This document shows, piece by piece, positions 43,764 through 51,808 of a stretch of DNA of 64,000 nucleotides. The notes under the pieces are model-generated. The model saw nothing but the letters and a program-made list of their open reading frames with translations. It made no database searches and was not told where the DNA came from. Both the position numbers and the translations under genes were made by a program. This stretch comes from BPGX01 sp035405785 (GTDB taxonomy: Bacteria; Bacteroidota; Bacteroidia; B-17B0; Aurantibacillaceae). Where the stretch lies: positions 62,001-126,000 of the forward strand of contig DAONJS010000003.1 in assembly GCA_035405785.1 (NCBI GenBank). The letters are read 5' to 3'. How positions within the stretch are numbered: position 1 is the first letter of the stretch; every line of letters begins with the position of its first letter.

Positions 43764-43793
43764 AGTTGTAGGGTTTTATGGTTAGTGATTATT

Positions 43794-45422
43794 TTATTTT
43801 TTAAATGATAATTTAACAAAGTTTATTTCTTTACCTAAGGTAGTTGAAAAAATTGTATAAATAGAATTTGTTGATTTATCAAAATAAAACCTACTCATTG
43901 TTTTTTCGTCTTTAGGATCAATATTTGGAACTTTAACTTTAAATGGTTCAATTGTTCCAGTTTTAATATCTATAATAAAAAAATGCAAAAGATTAATTAA
44001 ATCTTTATCTTTAATTTTACCATCTGGTGCAAAATTATTACTTGACCCAGGAATGTATGATAAAATTTTATTATTATTTAATTGATAAGTTTTCACATTA
44101 TCTTCATAGAGTCCACTTTGCATTTTTGATGATCTACTTATACTTTTTGCCCATTCAATACTACCATTTAAATTAATCCTAAAATAGATAACATCATAAT
44201 AGTCAGAATATATTCCTGAAAAATTACTTTTTTTTAATTCATATGAAAAACTATAATTTGTTTCTACTACTACACTATTGTTATCTGAAGGAAAAATTTT
44301 AGCTATCTTTAAATTCCACATAAATGTTTCATTAAAAAACTCATTTGCTTTTTTAGCATTCTCAAAAATATCTTTAAAATATTCGCTTTTTTTAAGTGTA
44401 TTCATGATAAATTCATTTTTTAATGAAATATATTTAATTGAATTAGAATTTAGAGTTTCTTTATCAATTTCTATTAGAGCAAAACCTTTATCAATTACTT
44501 CATCCTTTTTTTCTGCTACTTCACAATAAGTACTTAAAATAATTATTTTATCATTATAATTTTTTGGTTTTATGTCAATAAAATACCTATTTCCATCTTT
44601 CAATTCAAATGTTTTGAATGAGTTTGTTTTTGGATTGATTATGGTAATAAAATAATAATAAGAAATTTTACTTTTTTTCTCTTCTGCTTCTACTTTATAG
44701 TATGCACATATTAATCCGTTGTCTAAAAATTCATAACTAATTACATTGTGGGCTTCTGAAGTAACAGGAAAATCAACTTGTCCTGAATTAATAAATTTTA
44801 AGTTTTCATCCATTAACTTATATTCTAATCTAATGTTTTCTTTTTTACTTCTGGATAATTCAGCACCAACAAGTATTTGTTTCAAATTTTCATTATACAG
44901 TATTACAAAATTGGGTTCTACACTTTTGTTGTTTTGAGTAGAATATATTTTGGTTAATTTATTTGTCAATTTGAAATCTGAATCAAAAGTTTCTACATAA
45001 ATAGATGCTTCTTTATCAATGTGTTTGTCTTCAAAGAACAAATAACATTTATCTTCTAGTAAAACCTTATAATTATTTTTATATGCTGGTCTATTTATTA
45101 CGTAATAACCTTGTCCATAAACTTTATATGGTTTATGCTCTTTATAATAATCTTTTCCATAGTAAATTTCAGATTTTTTTTCAAGAGTATTTTTGTCATA
45201 TATTCCATAAGCAACTCCTAACTGTGGAAAAGCTTCAACCCTGTAATCAACATACATATTTTTTGAATTGAATCCTAAAATTTCGTTAAAAGGGGGTATT
45301 TCTTTTTTTCCTCTTCTTTCCTCGTTTGAAACTACAATATCAAAATCTTGAGCTAAATTTAAACTGGCATTAATTGTTAATAATGCTGTAATGATTTGAG
45401 CTGTCATTTTTGTCTTTATCAT
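43794..45422 (-). CDS. Secreted protein of unknown function
   Basis: No family is recognised. The protein of 542 residues starts with a signal peptide (MIKTKMTAQIITALLTINASLNLAQ). It is then rich in short strands with repeated motifs of the type 'x-I-x-Y-x-I-I-x-P-K-T' and 'I-D-K-E-T', for example YYYFITIINPKTNSFKTFEL, GFALIEIDKETLNSNS and LLHFFIIDIKTGTIEP. This periodic 'D-x-x-T-G/L' pattern suggests a beta-propeller-like fold. There is no T9SS sorting domain at the C-terminus (ends INFVKLSFKK). It is 27 nt from the barrel gene upstream and 30 nt from the one downstream, so it probably works with both. Confidence 0.6.
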   Translation of the reverse strand: MIKTKMTAQIITALLTINASLNLAQDFDIVVSNEERRGKKEIPPFNEILGFNSKNMYVDYRVEAFPQLGVAYGIYDKNTLEKKSEIYYGKDYYKEHKPYKVYGQGYYVINRPAYKNNYKVLLEDKCYLFFEDKHIDKEASIYVETFDSDFKLTNKLTKIYSTQNNKSVEPNFVILYNENLKQILVGAELSRSKKENIRLEYKLMDENLKFINSGQVDFPVTSEAHNVISYEFLDNGLICAYYKVEAEEKKSKISYYYFITIINPKTNSFKTFELKDGNRYFIDIKPKNYNDKIIILSTYCEVAEKKDEVIDKGFALIEIDKETLNSNSIKYISLKNEFIMNTLKKSEYFKDIFENAKKANEFFNETFMWNLKIAKIFPSDNNSVVVETNYSFSYELKKSNFSGIYSDYYDVIYFRINLNGSIEWAKSISRSSKMQSGLYEDNVKTYQLNNNKILSYIPGSSNNFAPDGKIKDKDLINLLHFFIIDIKTGTIEPFKVKVPNIDPKDEKTMSRFYFDKSTNSIYTIFSTTLGKEINFVKLSFKK

Positions 45423-45449
45423 ATATTTATGTTTTTAAGTTATTATTTA

Positions 45450-46262
45450 TTATTTATGTTTTCCAAATCCAAAGCCAATAATGTAACCTGCCCCTATATA
45501 AAAACTTGTAGTTTTAATTTTATCACCAAGAGAATAGTTAGAATTATCATCTTTCAAAATTGGCGAATAATTAAGAAATCTTATATTTAATGAAACATAA
45601 AATTCACTTGTAAAAACGATTTTTTGTGGTTCAGAAGAATTTTGCCAGATATATTTTATACTCAAATTAGAAAAATTGAAATCAATGGGAAATGAATAAT
45701 TATGTTCAATAGTATTTCCAAGAATATCTTGTGTAGTTTCAGTAAAATTATATTTTGTTTTGCAAGTATATGTGGTATAATCAACTTGAAGAAATTTAAA
45801 GTGATCAGTTTCTTTTAAAAGAATTTTTATACCTGCACCTAAATATGGAGAAACTCCATTGAATTTTGATTTATTATATAATTCTTCAATATTATATACA
45901 ACATTTGGATTTTGATCCGGTAGTGAAAGAATATTTAATCCTACTGCAGAAAAAATAAAATCTTTTGCAAAATTTACACCTCCAATTCCCAAAAGTGAAA
46001 CTACTTTTTTAATATTATATTCATAGTTTAAAACACCAGCACCTCTTACTAATAATCCTAAATTCCACTTTACGATATTTTGTGGATAATATTCATCTCC
46101 TGAACTACCATAACCAGTAAATTCTGAACTCAAAGGTCCATTACCTTTTGGTGTATAATTTTCATCTAATGGATTAGATGGATAGTTTTTATTTTGCGAA
46201 AAAAAACTTAATGAAAAAATTAAAGTAAAAACTTTTAAAAATAATTTTTGTTTAATATTCAT
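45450..46262 (-). CDS. Predicted outer-membrane beta-barrel protein, unknown family
   Basis: No named family is recognised. A signal peptide (MNIKQKLFLKVFTLIFSLSFFSQ) precedes a 245-residue mature part with alternating hydrophobic/aromatic strands, such as WNLGLLVRGAGVLNYEYNIKKVVSLLGIGGVNFA, FLQVDYTTYTCKTKYNF and IVFTSEFYVSLNIRFLNY. The C-terminus FYIGAGYIIGFGFGKHK fits an outer-membrane barrel. It begins 2 nt after the fusion-protease gene. Together with the barrel gene at 43059 it gives the locus two candidate surface proteins. Confidence 0.6.
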   Translation of the reverse strand: MNIKQKLFLKVFTLIFSLSFFSQNKNYPSNPLDENYTPKGNGPLSSEFTGYGSSGDEYYPQNIVKWNLGLLVRGAGVLNYEYNIKKVVSLLGIGGVNFAKDFIFSAVGLNILSLPDQNPNVVYNIEELYNKSKFNGVSPYLGAGIKILLKETDHFKFLQVDYTTYTCKTKYNFTETTQDILGNTIEHNYSFPIDFNFSNLSIKYIWQNSSEPQKIVFTSEFYVSLNIRFLNYSPILKDDNSNYSLGDKIKTTSFYIGAGYIIGFGFGKHK

Positions 46263-46264
46263 AG

Positions 46265-47878
46265 TTATTGAATTTTAATTAGATAAATGAAGTTTGTAAG
46301 CAATTTAATTTGTTCTTCTAGTTTAAGATTTTGAAGTTGATTGGTATTATTAAAATTAACTTTTTCTGATAAAACATCTAATAAATTTTTTACAAATGTT
46401 GATTTTAATGCATAAGAAACATTATCTCCACCTTGAATTTTTGCATTGATAATACCCACTAGTTCACCTTTTTCATTAAATACAGGACTACCACTATTTC
46501 CAGGTTGAACAGGAATAGTTGTTTGAAAAGAATTAAGAGCCCCTTCGTATCCTGTTTTTGCACTTACTTTTCCATCAGAAAATTTTGGTTCTTTTCCCAT
46601 ACCAGAAAGGGCTAATGGGAATCCTACAGTATAAACATAGCTTCCCAAATCTAAATTAAAATTATCTTTTATAATGAAAGGAACATTGGTATTTTCGTTT
46701 TTATAAAAACTTGAATCTTTAATTTTTAGGATAGCAAGATCATTATCTTTGTCTGATTTCACTAATTCTGCTTGATAATTTTTTGAATTAATTTCAATGA
46801 AAATCTTTTTAGCATTTTTGATAACATGTTCATTTGTTACTACATATCCATCTTTAGAAACTAAAACACCGCTTCCTATTGCAGAAACGTTTTTATCACT
46901 TTCAGAAGTTGCATTTGAAGAAAGAGTTGGATTAGAATATTTTATAATAAGGTTCTTAACAAAAATCTTATTTTTTCCAGAGGTAGCAAAACCAATGTTT
47001 AATCCAGAAAAACTTATTGCAGAGTTAATATTTTGTACATCTCCATTAACAGAAAAAATGAGTTTATCACCTGACATTAAAACTTTTAATGTATTCACAT
47101 TTTTTTCTTTACAAGAGGAACAAAACATGCCTTCTGCCTTTTGAACTAACAATCCTTCTTTTACATAGCCAATATAAACTTTATTTCCAGAGAGTAAAAA
47201 ATAATAATAATTATTCCAATCTTTGAATCCAAAAATCAAACCAGCTCTCTCGTTAGAGTTTGATAAAGAATAATCTATTGAAGTTTCTATTATAAAATTT
47301 TCTGTTCCATTGAATTCACTAATATACCTTGATGTGCCTTTGTTTGTAAAAGATTCTAGAACTAGAGAATCATTTATAATTTTTGCACTACTTTTATCAC
47401 TATCATATAAATCCCATTGATTAACATTGTTACTAAAATTCTCTTCAAACACTTTATATTCTTCACCTTCTAAGGTATATTCAAAGTAAATGTTATTTTT
47501 TAATTTACCATTTACATATTCAGCTTTTTTCTTTAATTTTCCATTTTCATAATATTCATAACTCCAACCATTTAAATTACCATTTTCATCAAAATTTTTT
47601 TCATACATCAAATTACCATTTTTATAATACCATTTGCAATTTCCTTTATACTTATTTAATTTCTCATCTGAATTTGAAGCATTGATGATTTCTCCTTGAA
47701 AGTATAAGTTATTATTTGCTACATAGTATGATTTGTAAAAATTACCATTTTCTTTTACTCTGTAATAGTAAGCATTTGCTTCGTTACAAGATTGACCATT
47801 TTTATTGAAAAATTGCTTGGATTGAGAAAATGATATATCAGAAAATAAAACTAGAAAAAAAGAAAAAATGTATTTCAT
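46265..47878 (-). CDS. MORN-repeat/jelly-roll/trypsin-like serine protease fusion
   Basis: This exported protein of 537 residues has a signal peptide ending SFSQS. Residues 75-135 hold MORN_2-type repeats (KWYYKNGNLMYEKNFDENGNLNGW, YEYYENGKLKKKAEYVNGKLK). Residues 143-315 look like a concanavalin-type jelly-roll (starts FEENFSNNVNQW, ends FVKNLIIKY), similar to DUF1080-like domains. Residues 330-515 are a DegP/trypsin-like protease with His351 (VVTNEHVI), Asp380 (KDNDLAIL) and Ser462 (QPGNSGSPVF), so the triad looks intact. There is no PDZ domain and no T9SS sorting domain, so a periplasmic or outer-membrane-facing location is likely. It is the first gene of the four-gene locus. This order of domains is unusual to me. 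Confidence 0.8.
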   Translation of the reverse strand: MKYIFSFFLVLFSDISFSQSKQFFNKNGQSCNEANAYYYRVKENGNFYKSYYVANNNLYFQGEIINASNSDEKLNKYKGNCKWYYKNGNLMYEKNFDENGNLNGWSYEYYENGKLKKKAEYVNGKLKNNIYFEYTLEGEEYKVFEENFSNNVNQWDLYDSDKSSAKIINDSLVLESFTNKGTSRYISEFNGTENFIIETSIDYSLSNSNERAGLIFGFKDWNNYYYFLLSGNKVYIGYVKEGLLVQKAEGMFCSSCKEKNVNTLKVLMSGDKLIFSVNGDVQNINSAISFSGLNIGFATSGKNKIFVKNLIIKYSNPTLSSNATSESDKNVSAIGSGVLVSKDGYVVTNEHVIKNAKKIFIEINSKNYQAELVKSDKDNDLAILKIKDSSFYKNENTNVPFIIKDNFNLDLGSYVYTVGFPLALSGMGKEPKFSDGKVSAKTGYEGALNSFQTTIPVQPGNSGSPVFNEKGELVGIINAKIQGGDNVSYALKSTFVKNLLDVLSEKVNFNNTNQLQNLKLEEQIKLLTNFIYLIKIQ

Positions 47879-47976
47879 GGTTTTTGAGAATTTTTTGAGA
47901 GGGCAAGTTTAAGAAAAATACTTTTAATATTTCACAAAAATCTATAAATTTTTCTATTGTAATTAAAATGCAAACC

Positions 47977-48012
47977 TTTTAATGAATTTACATTATAAAT
48001 TTTTCATTAAAA
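47977..48012. repeat. Perfect 10-bp inverted repeat between the divergent protease operon and porV
   Basis: TTTTAATGAA (47977-47986) and TTCATTAAAA (48003-48012) with a 16-nt spacer. It lies in the shared upstream region of two divergent units and could be an operator or a hairpin; AT-richness makes chance possible. Confidence 0.35.
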
Positions 48013-48108
48013 GATAATGAAAAATAATTCACACAATAAACCATTATTTCTCTCGTTATATGCAAAATAATTTTTATTTACTAATGAGTTTCTTTCAATC
48101 TTTATTTG

Positions 48109-48116
48109 TAGTATTG
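48109..48116 (+). promoter_or_regulatory. Variant -7 box TAGTATTG upstream of porV
   Basis: One mismatch from TAnnTTTG, 18 nt before the ATG at 48135; same variant as at the CCG-domain gene. A longer frame from 48060 would begin upstream of this box. Confidence 0.35.
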
Positions 48117-48134
48117 CCACAAAAATTTTTGAGA

Positions 48135-49373
48135 ATGAAAAAGTTTTTTGTGTTATTATTTTCTCCTTTGTATGTTTTATCACAAAGTTCTACTTCAAAC
48201 AAAACCTTAACTACCAGCCAGCTTTTAGGAGCACTTAATCCTATTACTACTGCTGTACCTTTTTTAATCATTGGTCCGGATTCTAAACAAGGAGGAATGG
48301 GGGAAGTAGGTGCTGCAACTGAACCTGATGTAAGTTCTATTCACTGGAATGGTGCTAAATTAGCAATGACAGAAAAAGATATGGGCTTTGGAATATCATA
48401 CTCTCCATGGCTTAGAAACCTTGTACCTGATATTAGTTTAGCGTATGTGAGTGGCTACAAAAAACTCAATAAAATGAGTACAGTTGGAATGTCATTGAGG
48501 TATTTTTCTCTTGGAAATATCACTTTTACAGACATAATGGGAAATACAACAGGGCAATTTAAACCAAATGAGTTTGCTATTGATTTAGCATACGCTCAAA
48601 AATTATCTCCTCATTTTTCAATGGGAATGGCTTTTCGTTATGTCAATTCTAATCTGACAGGTGGATATTCAGTCAATGGACAACCTACAAAAGTGGGACA
48701 AACAGTAGCCGTTGATGTTTCAATGTATTACAAAAGCAAACAATTTGAAATGGGTGATAAAAAAGGATTTGCAACTGCAGGATTAGCCATTACAAATTTA
48801 GGTGGAAAAATTAATTACGGTACTGGAACTAAAAATTTCATTCCTACTAATTTAAGATTAGGTGGAGGATTAAATACCATTTTAGATGAATACAATAGTA
48901 TAGGATTGTATCTTGATTTTAATAAACTTTTAGTGCCAACGCCACCAGTTTACTTAAAGAAAGCAAGTGGAGATGGGGATTCTGTTGATGTTGCAACTGG
49001 TAAAAAAATAATATTGGCTGGTAAAGACCCTGATGTGCCTGTTATACAAGGTGTTTTACAATCTTTTGGTGATGCCCCTGGTGGATTTAAAGAGGAACTT
49101 AGAGAAGTAAATATCTCAACAGGTTTTGAATATTGGTATGCTCATCAATTTGCATTCAGAATGGGATACTTTTATGAACATAAAACAAAAGGTGGAAGAC
49201 AATTTCTAACTTTTGGATTTGGTGTTCGTTATTCAGTTTTTGGATTAGATGCTTCTTATTTAGTTCCAACAGTGGCTAATCGCAATCATCCGTTACAAAA
49301 TACATGGCGATTTACTTTTTCTTTTGATTTTGATTCTTTCAAAAAACAAAATAAAGAACAACCGCAGGAATAG
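48135..49373 (+). CDS. porV: Type IX secretion system outer-membrane protein PorV (LptO)
   Basis: PorV is the outer-membrane shuttle protein that takes cargo from the SprA translocon to the PorU sortase. From the ATG at 48135 the protein has 412 residues, starting with the signal peptide MKKFFVLLFSPLYVLSQ. The diagnostic stretch is LGALNPITTAVPFLIIGPDSKQGGMGEVGAATEPDVSSIHWNGAKLA, which matches PorV across the FadL-like plug. The barrel strands follow up to the C-terminal NTWRFTFSFDFDSF. The start is preferred over 48060 because of the clear signal peptide and the promoter-like box at 48109. It is divergent from the fusion-protease operon. Confidence 0.93.
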   Translation: MKKFFVLLFSPLYVLSQSSTSNKTLTTSQLLGALNPITTAVPFLIIGPDSKQGGMGEVGAATEPDVSSIHWNGAKLAMTEKDMGFGISYSPWLRNLVPDISLAYVSGYKKLNKMSTVGMSLRYFSLGNITFTDIMGNTTGQFKPNEFAIDLAYAQKLSPHFSMGMAFRYVNSNLTGGYSVNGQPTKVGQTVAVDVSMYYKSKQFEMGDKKGFATAGLAITNLGGKINYGTGTKNFIPTNLRLGGGLNTILDEYNSIGLYLDFNKLLVPTPPVYLKKASGDGDSVDVATGKKIILAGKDPDVPVIQGVLQSFGDAPGGFKEELREVNISTGFEYWYAHQFAFRMGYFYEHKTKGGRQFLTFGFGVRYSVFGLDASYLVPTVANRNHPLQNTWRFTFSFDFDSFKKQNKEQPQE

Positions 49374-49475
49374 TGAATAGTGAAAAGCGAAATGTGAAGA
49401 GTGAATAGCACTGACATTTATGTCGGTGAATAATGAAAAGTTTTTAGTATTTAGTTTTTAATTTTTAGTTATTTT
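49372..49475 (+). repeat. Composite heptanucleotide array (AGTGAAN then AGTTTTN) with an internal hairpin
   Basis: AGTGAAT AGTGAAA AGCGAAA TGTGAAG AGTGAAT begins at the porV stop. A CACTGACATTTATGTCGGTG hairpin (49409-49428) is inserted. AGTTTTT/AATTTTT units then run from 49439 to 49475. Confidence 0.75.
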
Positions 49476-49496
49476 TATTCAATATCATCAATTCAA

Positions 49497-49553
49497 AATG
49501 CTGACGATTTTGCTTTGCAAAATATCAGCATGCTGACCAGTAGCGTCAGCATT
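49497..49553. repeat. Multi-hairpin CTGAC/GTCAG element
   Basis: AATGCTGACG (49497-49506) pairs perfectly with CGTCAGCATT (49544-49553). Inside are ATTTTGC-TTT-GCAAAAT (49507-49523) and the palindrome TCAGCATGCTGA (49525-49536). An alternative fold pairs ATGCTGAC (49530-49537) with GTCAGCAT (49545-49552) across the 7-nt loop CAGTAGC. The downstream stretch to 49641 contains CCTTTGCGTG..GCGG and GTTGAATAGTAG words and no gene. Confidence 0.7.
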
Positions 49554-49641
49554 AAAAATTCACAACTAAGAACTATTAAAAATCCTTTGCGTGCTTAGCG
49601 TCTCCGCGGTTTAATTTTAAGTTGAATAGTAGATAATTTTT

Positions 49642-51663
49642 TTAAATTTTTTCAATTATTTCAAATTGTTCTTTAATGGATTTAATTTCATCACGATAAT
49701 ATGCGGCCATCATATACTCTTCCTTTTCAACCGCTTCATTCATTTTTTGTTCTAATTCTTTAAGGTATTTTGCCAACTGGTCTTTGGTCATATATTTAAG
49801 TATAGGATCTGCGGCGATATTGAGTTGTGTGGGTTCCTGATAATAAGTAATTCCTGCTGGTTTTGTATAAGTAGGTGAGGGTTGTAGTAAGGATTTTTTA
49901 CCTGCTTGTTGAGGTATAATGCCATGTTTCAAATTGTATTCCATCTGTTTGTGTCTTCTTCTTTGTGTTTCATCAATAGTGCGTTGCATACTTGCTGTAA
50001 TTTTATCTGCATACATAATAACTTTTCCATTCACATTTCTGGCGGCACGACCTACAGTTTGAACAAGCGATCTGGTATCTCTTAAAAAACCTTCTTTATC
50101 TGCATCTAAAATGGCGACCAAAGAAACTTCGGGCAAATCTAATCCTTCTCTTAAAAGATTTACGCCTACCAAAACACTAATCATTCCTTCACGCAATTGT
50201 CTTAAAATTTCAACTCTTTCTAATGTGTCAATATCTGAATGAATGTATGCAGAACGGATATTTCTTTTCAAAAGATATTTATCTAATTCTTCTGCCATTC
50301 TTTTTGTTAGAACAGTTACCAACACTCTTTCATCTCGTTCTGTTACTTTTCTTATTTCTTCTAATAAATCGTCAATTTGATTGAGTGATGGTCTTACTTC
50401 AATGATAGGATCCAACACACCTGTTGGGCGAATCAATTGTTCTACAATAATTCCTTCTGATTTTGATAATTCATAATCGGCAGGCGTAGCACTCACATAT
50501 ACAACTTGATTGATAAGTGATTCAAACTCATCAAATTTCAAAGGTCTATTATCTAATGCTGCAGGCAAGCGAAAGCCATATTCTACTAAAGTTGATTTTC
50601 TCATTCTGTCACCATTATACATTCCTCTAACCTGCGGTAGTGTAACATGGCTTTCATCAATGAACATCAAATAATCTTTTGGAAAATAATCTAAAAGACA
50701 AAAGGGACGCGAACCAGGAGGTCTGCCATCAAAATAACGAGAATAATTTTCAATACCACTACAATAACCAAGTTCTGTGAGCATTTCAACATCATGCTTT
50801 ACTCTTTCATCTAATCTTTTGGCTTCAGTGGTTTTACCTTCACTCATCAATTTATTGACTTGAATTTCAAGGTCTTTATTGATTTCAAAAATGGCTCTGT
50901 TAATGTTATCAGGTGTGGTAACAAAAATGTTGGCTGGATAAATGTTGAATGAATCAAATTGTTCAATAATGTTTTTAGGGTCAGAATCAAAAGTATAAAT
51001 TTCTTCTATTTCATCTCCAAAGAATGAAACACGAAGGTTGTAGTCAGCATAAGCAAGATTGATGTCAATGGTATCGCCCATTACTCTGAAATTTCCTCTT
51101 TCAAAATTTGTATGAGAACGGCTGTAAAGCGATGTAACTAATTGATGTAAAAATTTATTGCGAGAAATTTTTTGTCCTACTTTAATAGTGATGATATTGC
51201 TTCTAAAATCCTGTGGATTACCTATACCATAAATGCAGGAAACAGAACTTACAATGATTACATCATTTCTACCAGAAAGCAAAGCAGAAGTAGCACTTAA
51301 ACGAAGTTTTTCAATTTCCATATTGATAGACAAATCTTTTTCAATGTATGTATCGGTAGTAGGAATGTATGCTTCGGGCTGATAATAATCATAATAACTT
51401 ACAAAATATTCTACTGCATTGTGAGGAAAAAATTGTTTGAACTCGCTGTATAATTGAGCGGCTAATGTTTTGTTATGACTTAAAACTAATGTAGGTCTAT
51501 TGATTTTGGCAATAACATTAGCCATTGTAAAAGTTTTACCAGAACCTGTAACGCCCAATAATACTTGATGTTTAATACCTTTTAATATATTATCAGTGAG
51601 TTGTTGAATGGCTTCAGGTTGGTCGCCGGTAGGTTGATATGGAGAAACTAATTGGAAGTTCAT
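49642..51663 (-). CDS. uvrB: Excinuclease ABC subunit B
   Basis: UvrB is the DNA-damage-verifying helicase of nucleotide excision repair. The protein of 673 residues is full length. Walker A is GVTGSGKTFT (residues 37-46). The beta-hairpin that locks the DNA strand contains YYDYYQPEAYIPTTDTYIEKDLSIN. Helicase motifs include LMFIDESHVTLPQ, YVSATP and GVNLLREGLDLPEVSLVAILDADKEGFLRD. The C-terminal UVR domain (LKELEQKMNEAVEKEEYMMAAYYRDEI) that binds UvrC is present. It is flanked on both sides by repeat-filled intergenic DNA and stands alone. Confidence 0.96.
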   Translation of the reverse strand: MNFQLVSPYQPTGDQPEAIQQLTDNILKGIKHQVLLGVTGSGKTFTMANVIAKINRPTLVLSHNKTLAAQLYSEFKQFFPHNAVEYFVSYYDYYQPEAYIPTTDTYIEKDLSINMEIEKLRLSATSALLSGRNDVIIVSSVSCIYGIGNPQDFRSNIITIKVGQKISRNKFLHQLVTSLYSRSHTNFERGNFRVMGDTIDINLAYADYNLRVSFFGDEIEEIYTFDSDPKNIIEQFDSFNIYPANIFVTTPDNINRAIFEINKDLEIQVNKLMSEGKTTEAKRLDERVKHDVEMLTELGYCSGIENYSRYFDGRPPGSRPFCLLDYFPKDYLMFIDESHVTLPQVRGMYNGDRMRKSTLVEYGFRLPAALDNRPLKFDEFESLINQVVYVSATPADYELSKSEGIIVEQLIRPTGVLDPIIEVRPSLNQIDDLLEEIRKVTERDERVLVTVLTKRMAEELDKYLLKRNIRSAYIHSDIDTLERVEILRQLREGMISVLVGVNLLREGLDLPEVSLVAILDADKEGFLRDTRSLVQTVGRAARNVNGKVIMYADKITASMQRTIDETQRRRHKQMEYNLKHGIIPQQAGKKSLLQPSPTYTKPAGITYYQEPTQLNIAADPILKYMTKDQLAKYLKELEQKMNEAVEKEEYMMAAYYRDEIKSIKEQFEIIEKI

Positions 51664-51664
51664 T

Positions 51665-51808
51665 CTTTGATAGTTTTGAGTTTTTAATTTTGAGTTTTTA
51701 GTTATTATTTATTTTTTAGTTATGAGTTATGAGTTTTTAGTTTTGAATATTGAGATTTTTAATAAATAATTATTAACTAAAAACTAAACACTAAAAACTA
51801 AAAACTCA
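51665..51808. repeat. AGTTTTN heptanucleotide array and its inverted part
   Basis: Units such as AGTTTTG AGTTTTT AATTTTG AGTTTTT run from 51671, with AGTTATG AGTTATG AGTTTTT AGTTTTG near 51717. The complementary AACTAAAA/ACTAAACACTAAAA type covers 51773-51808. The two halves are inverted, so the whole region can fold back. Confidence 0.75.
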
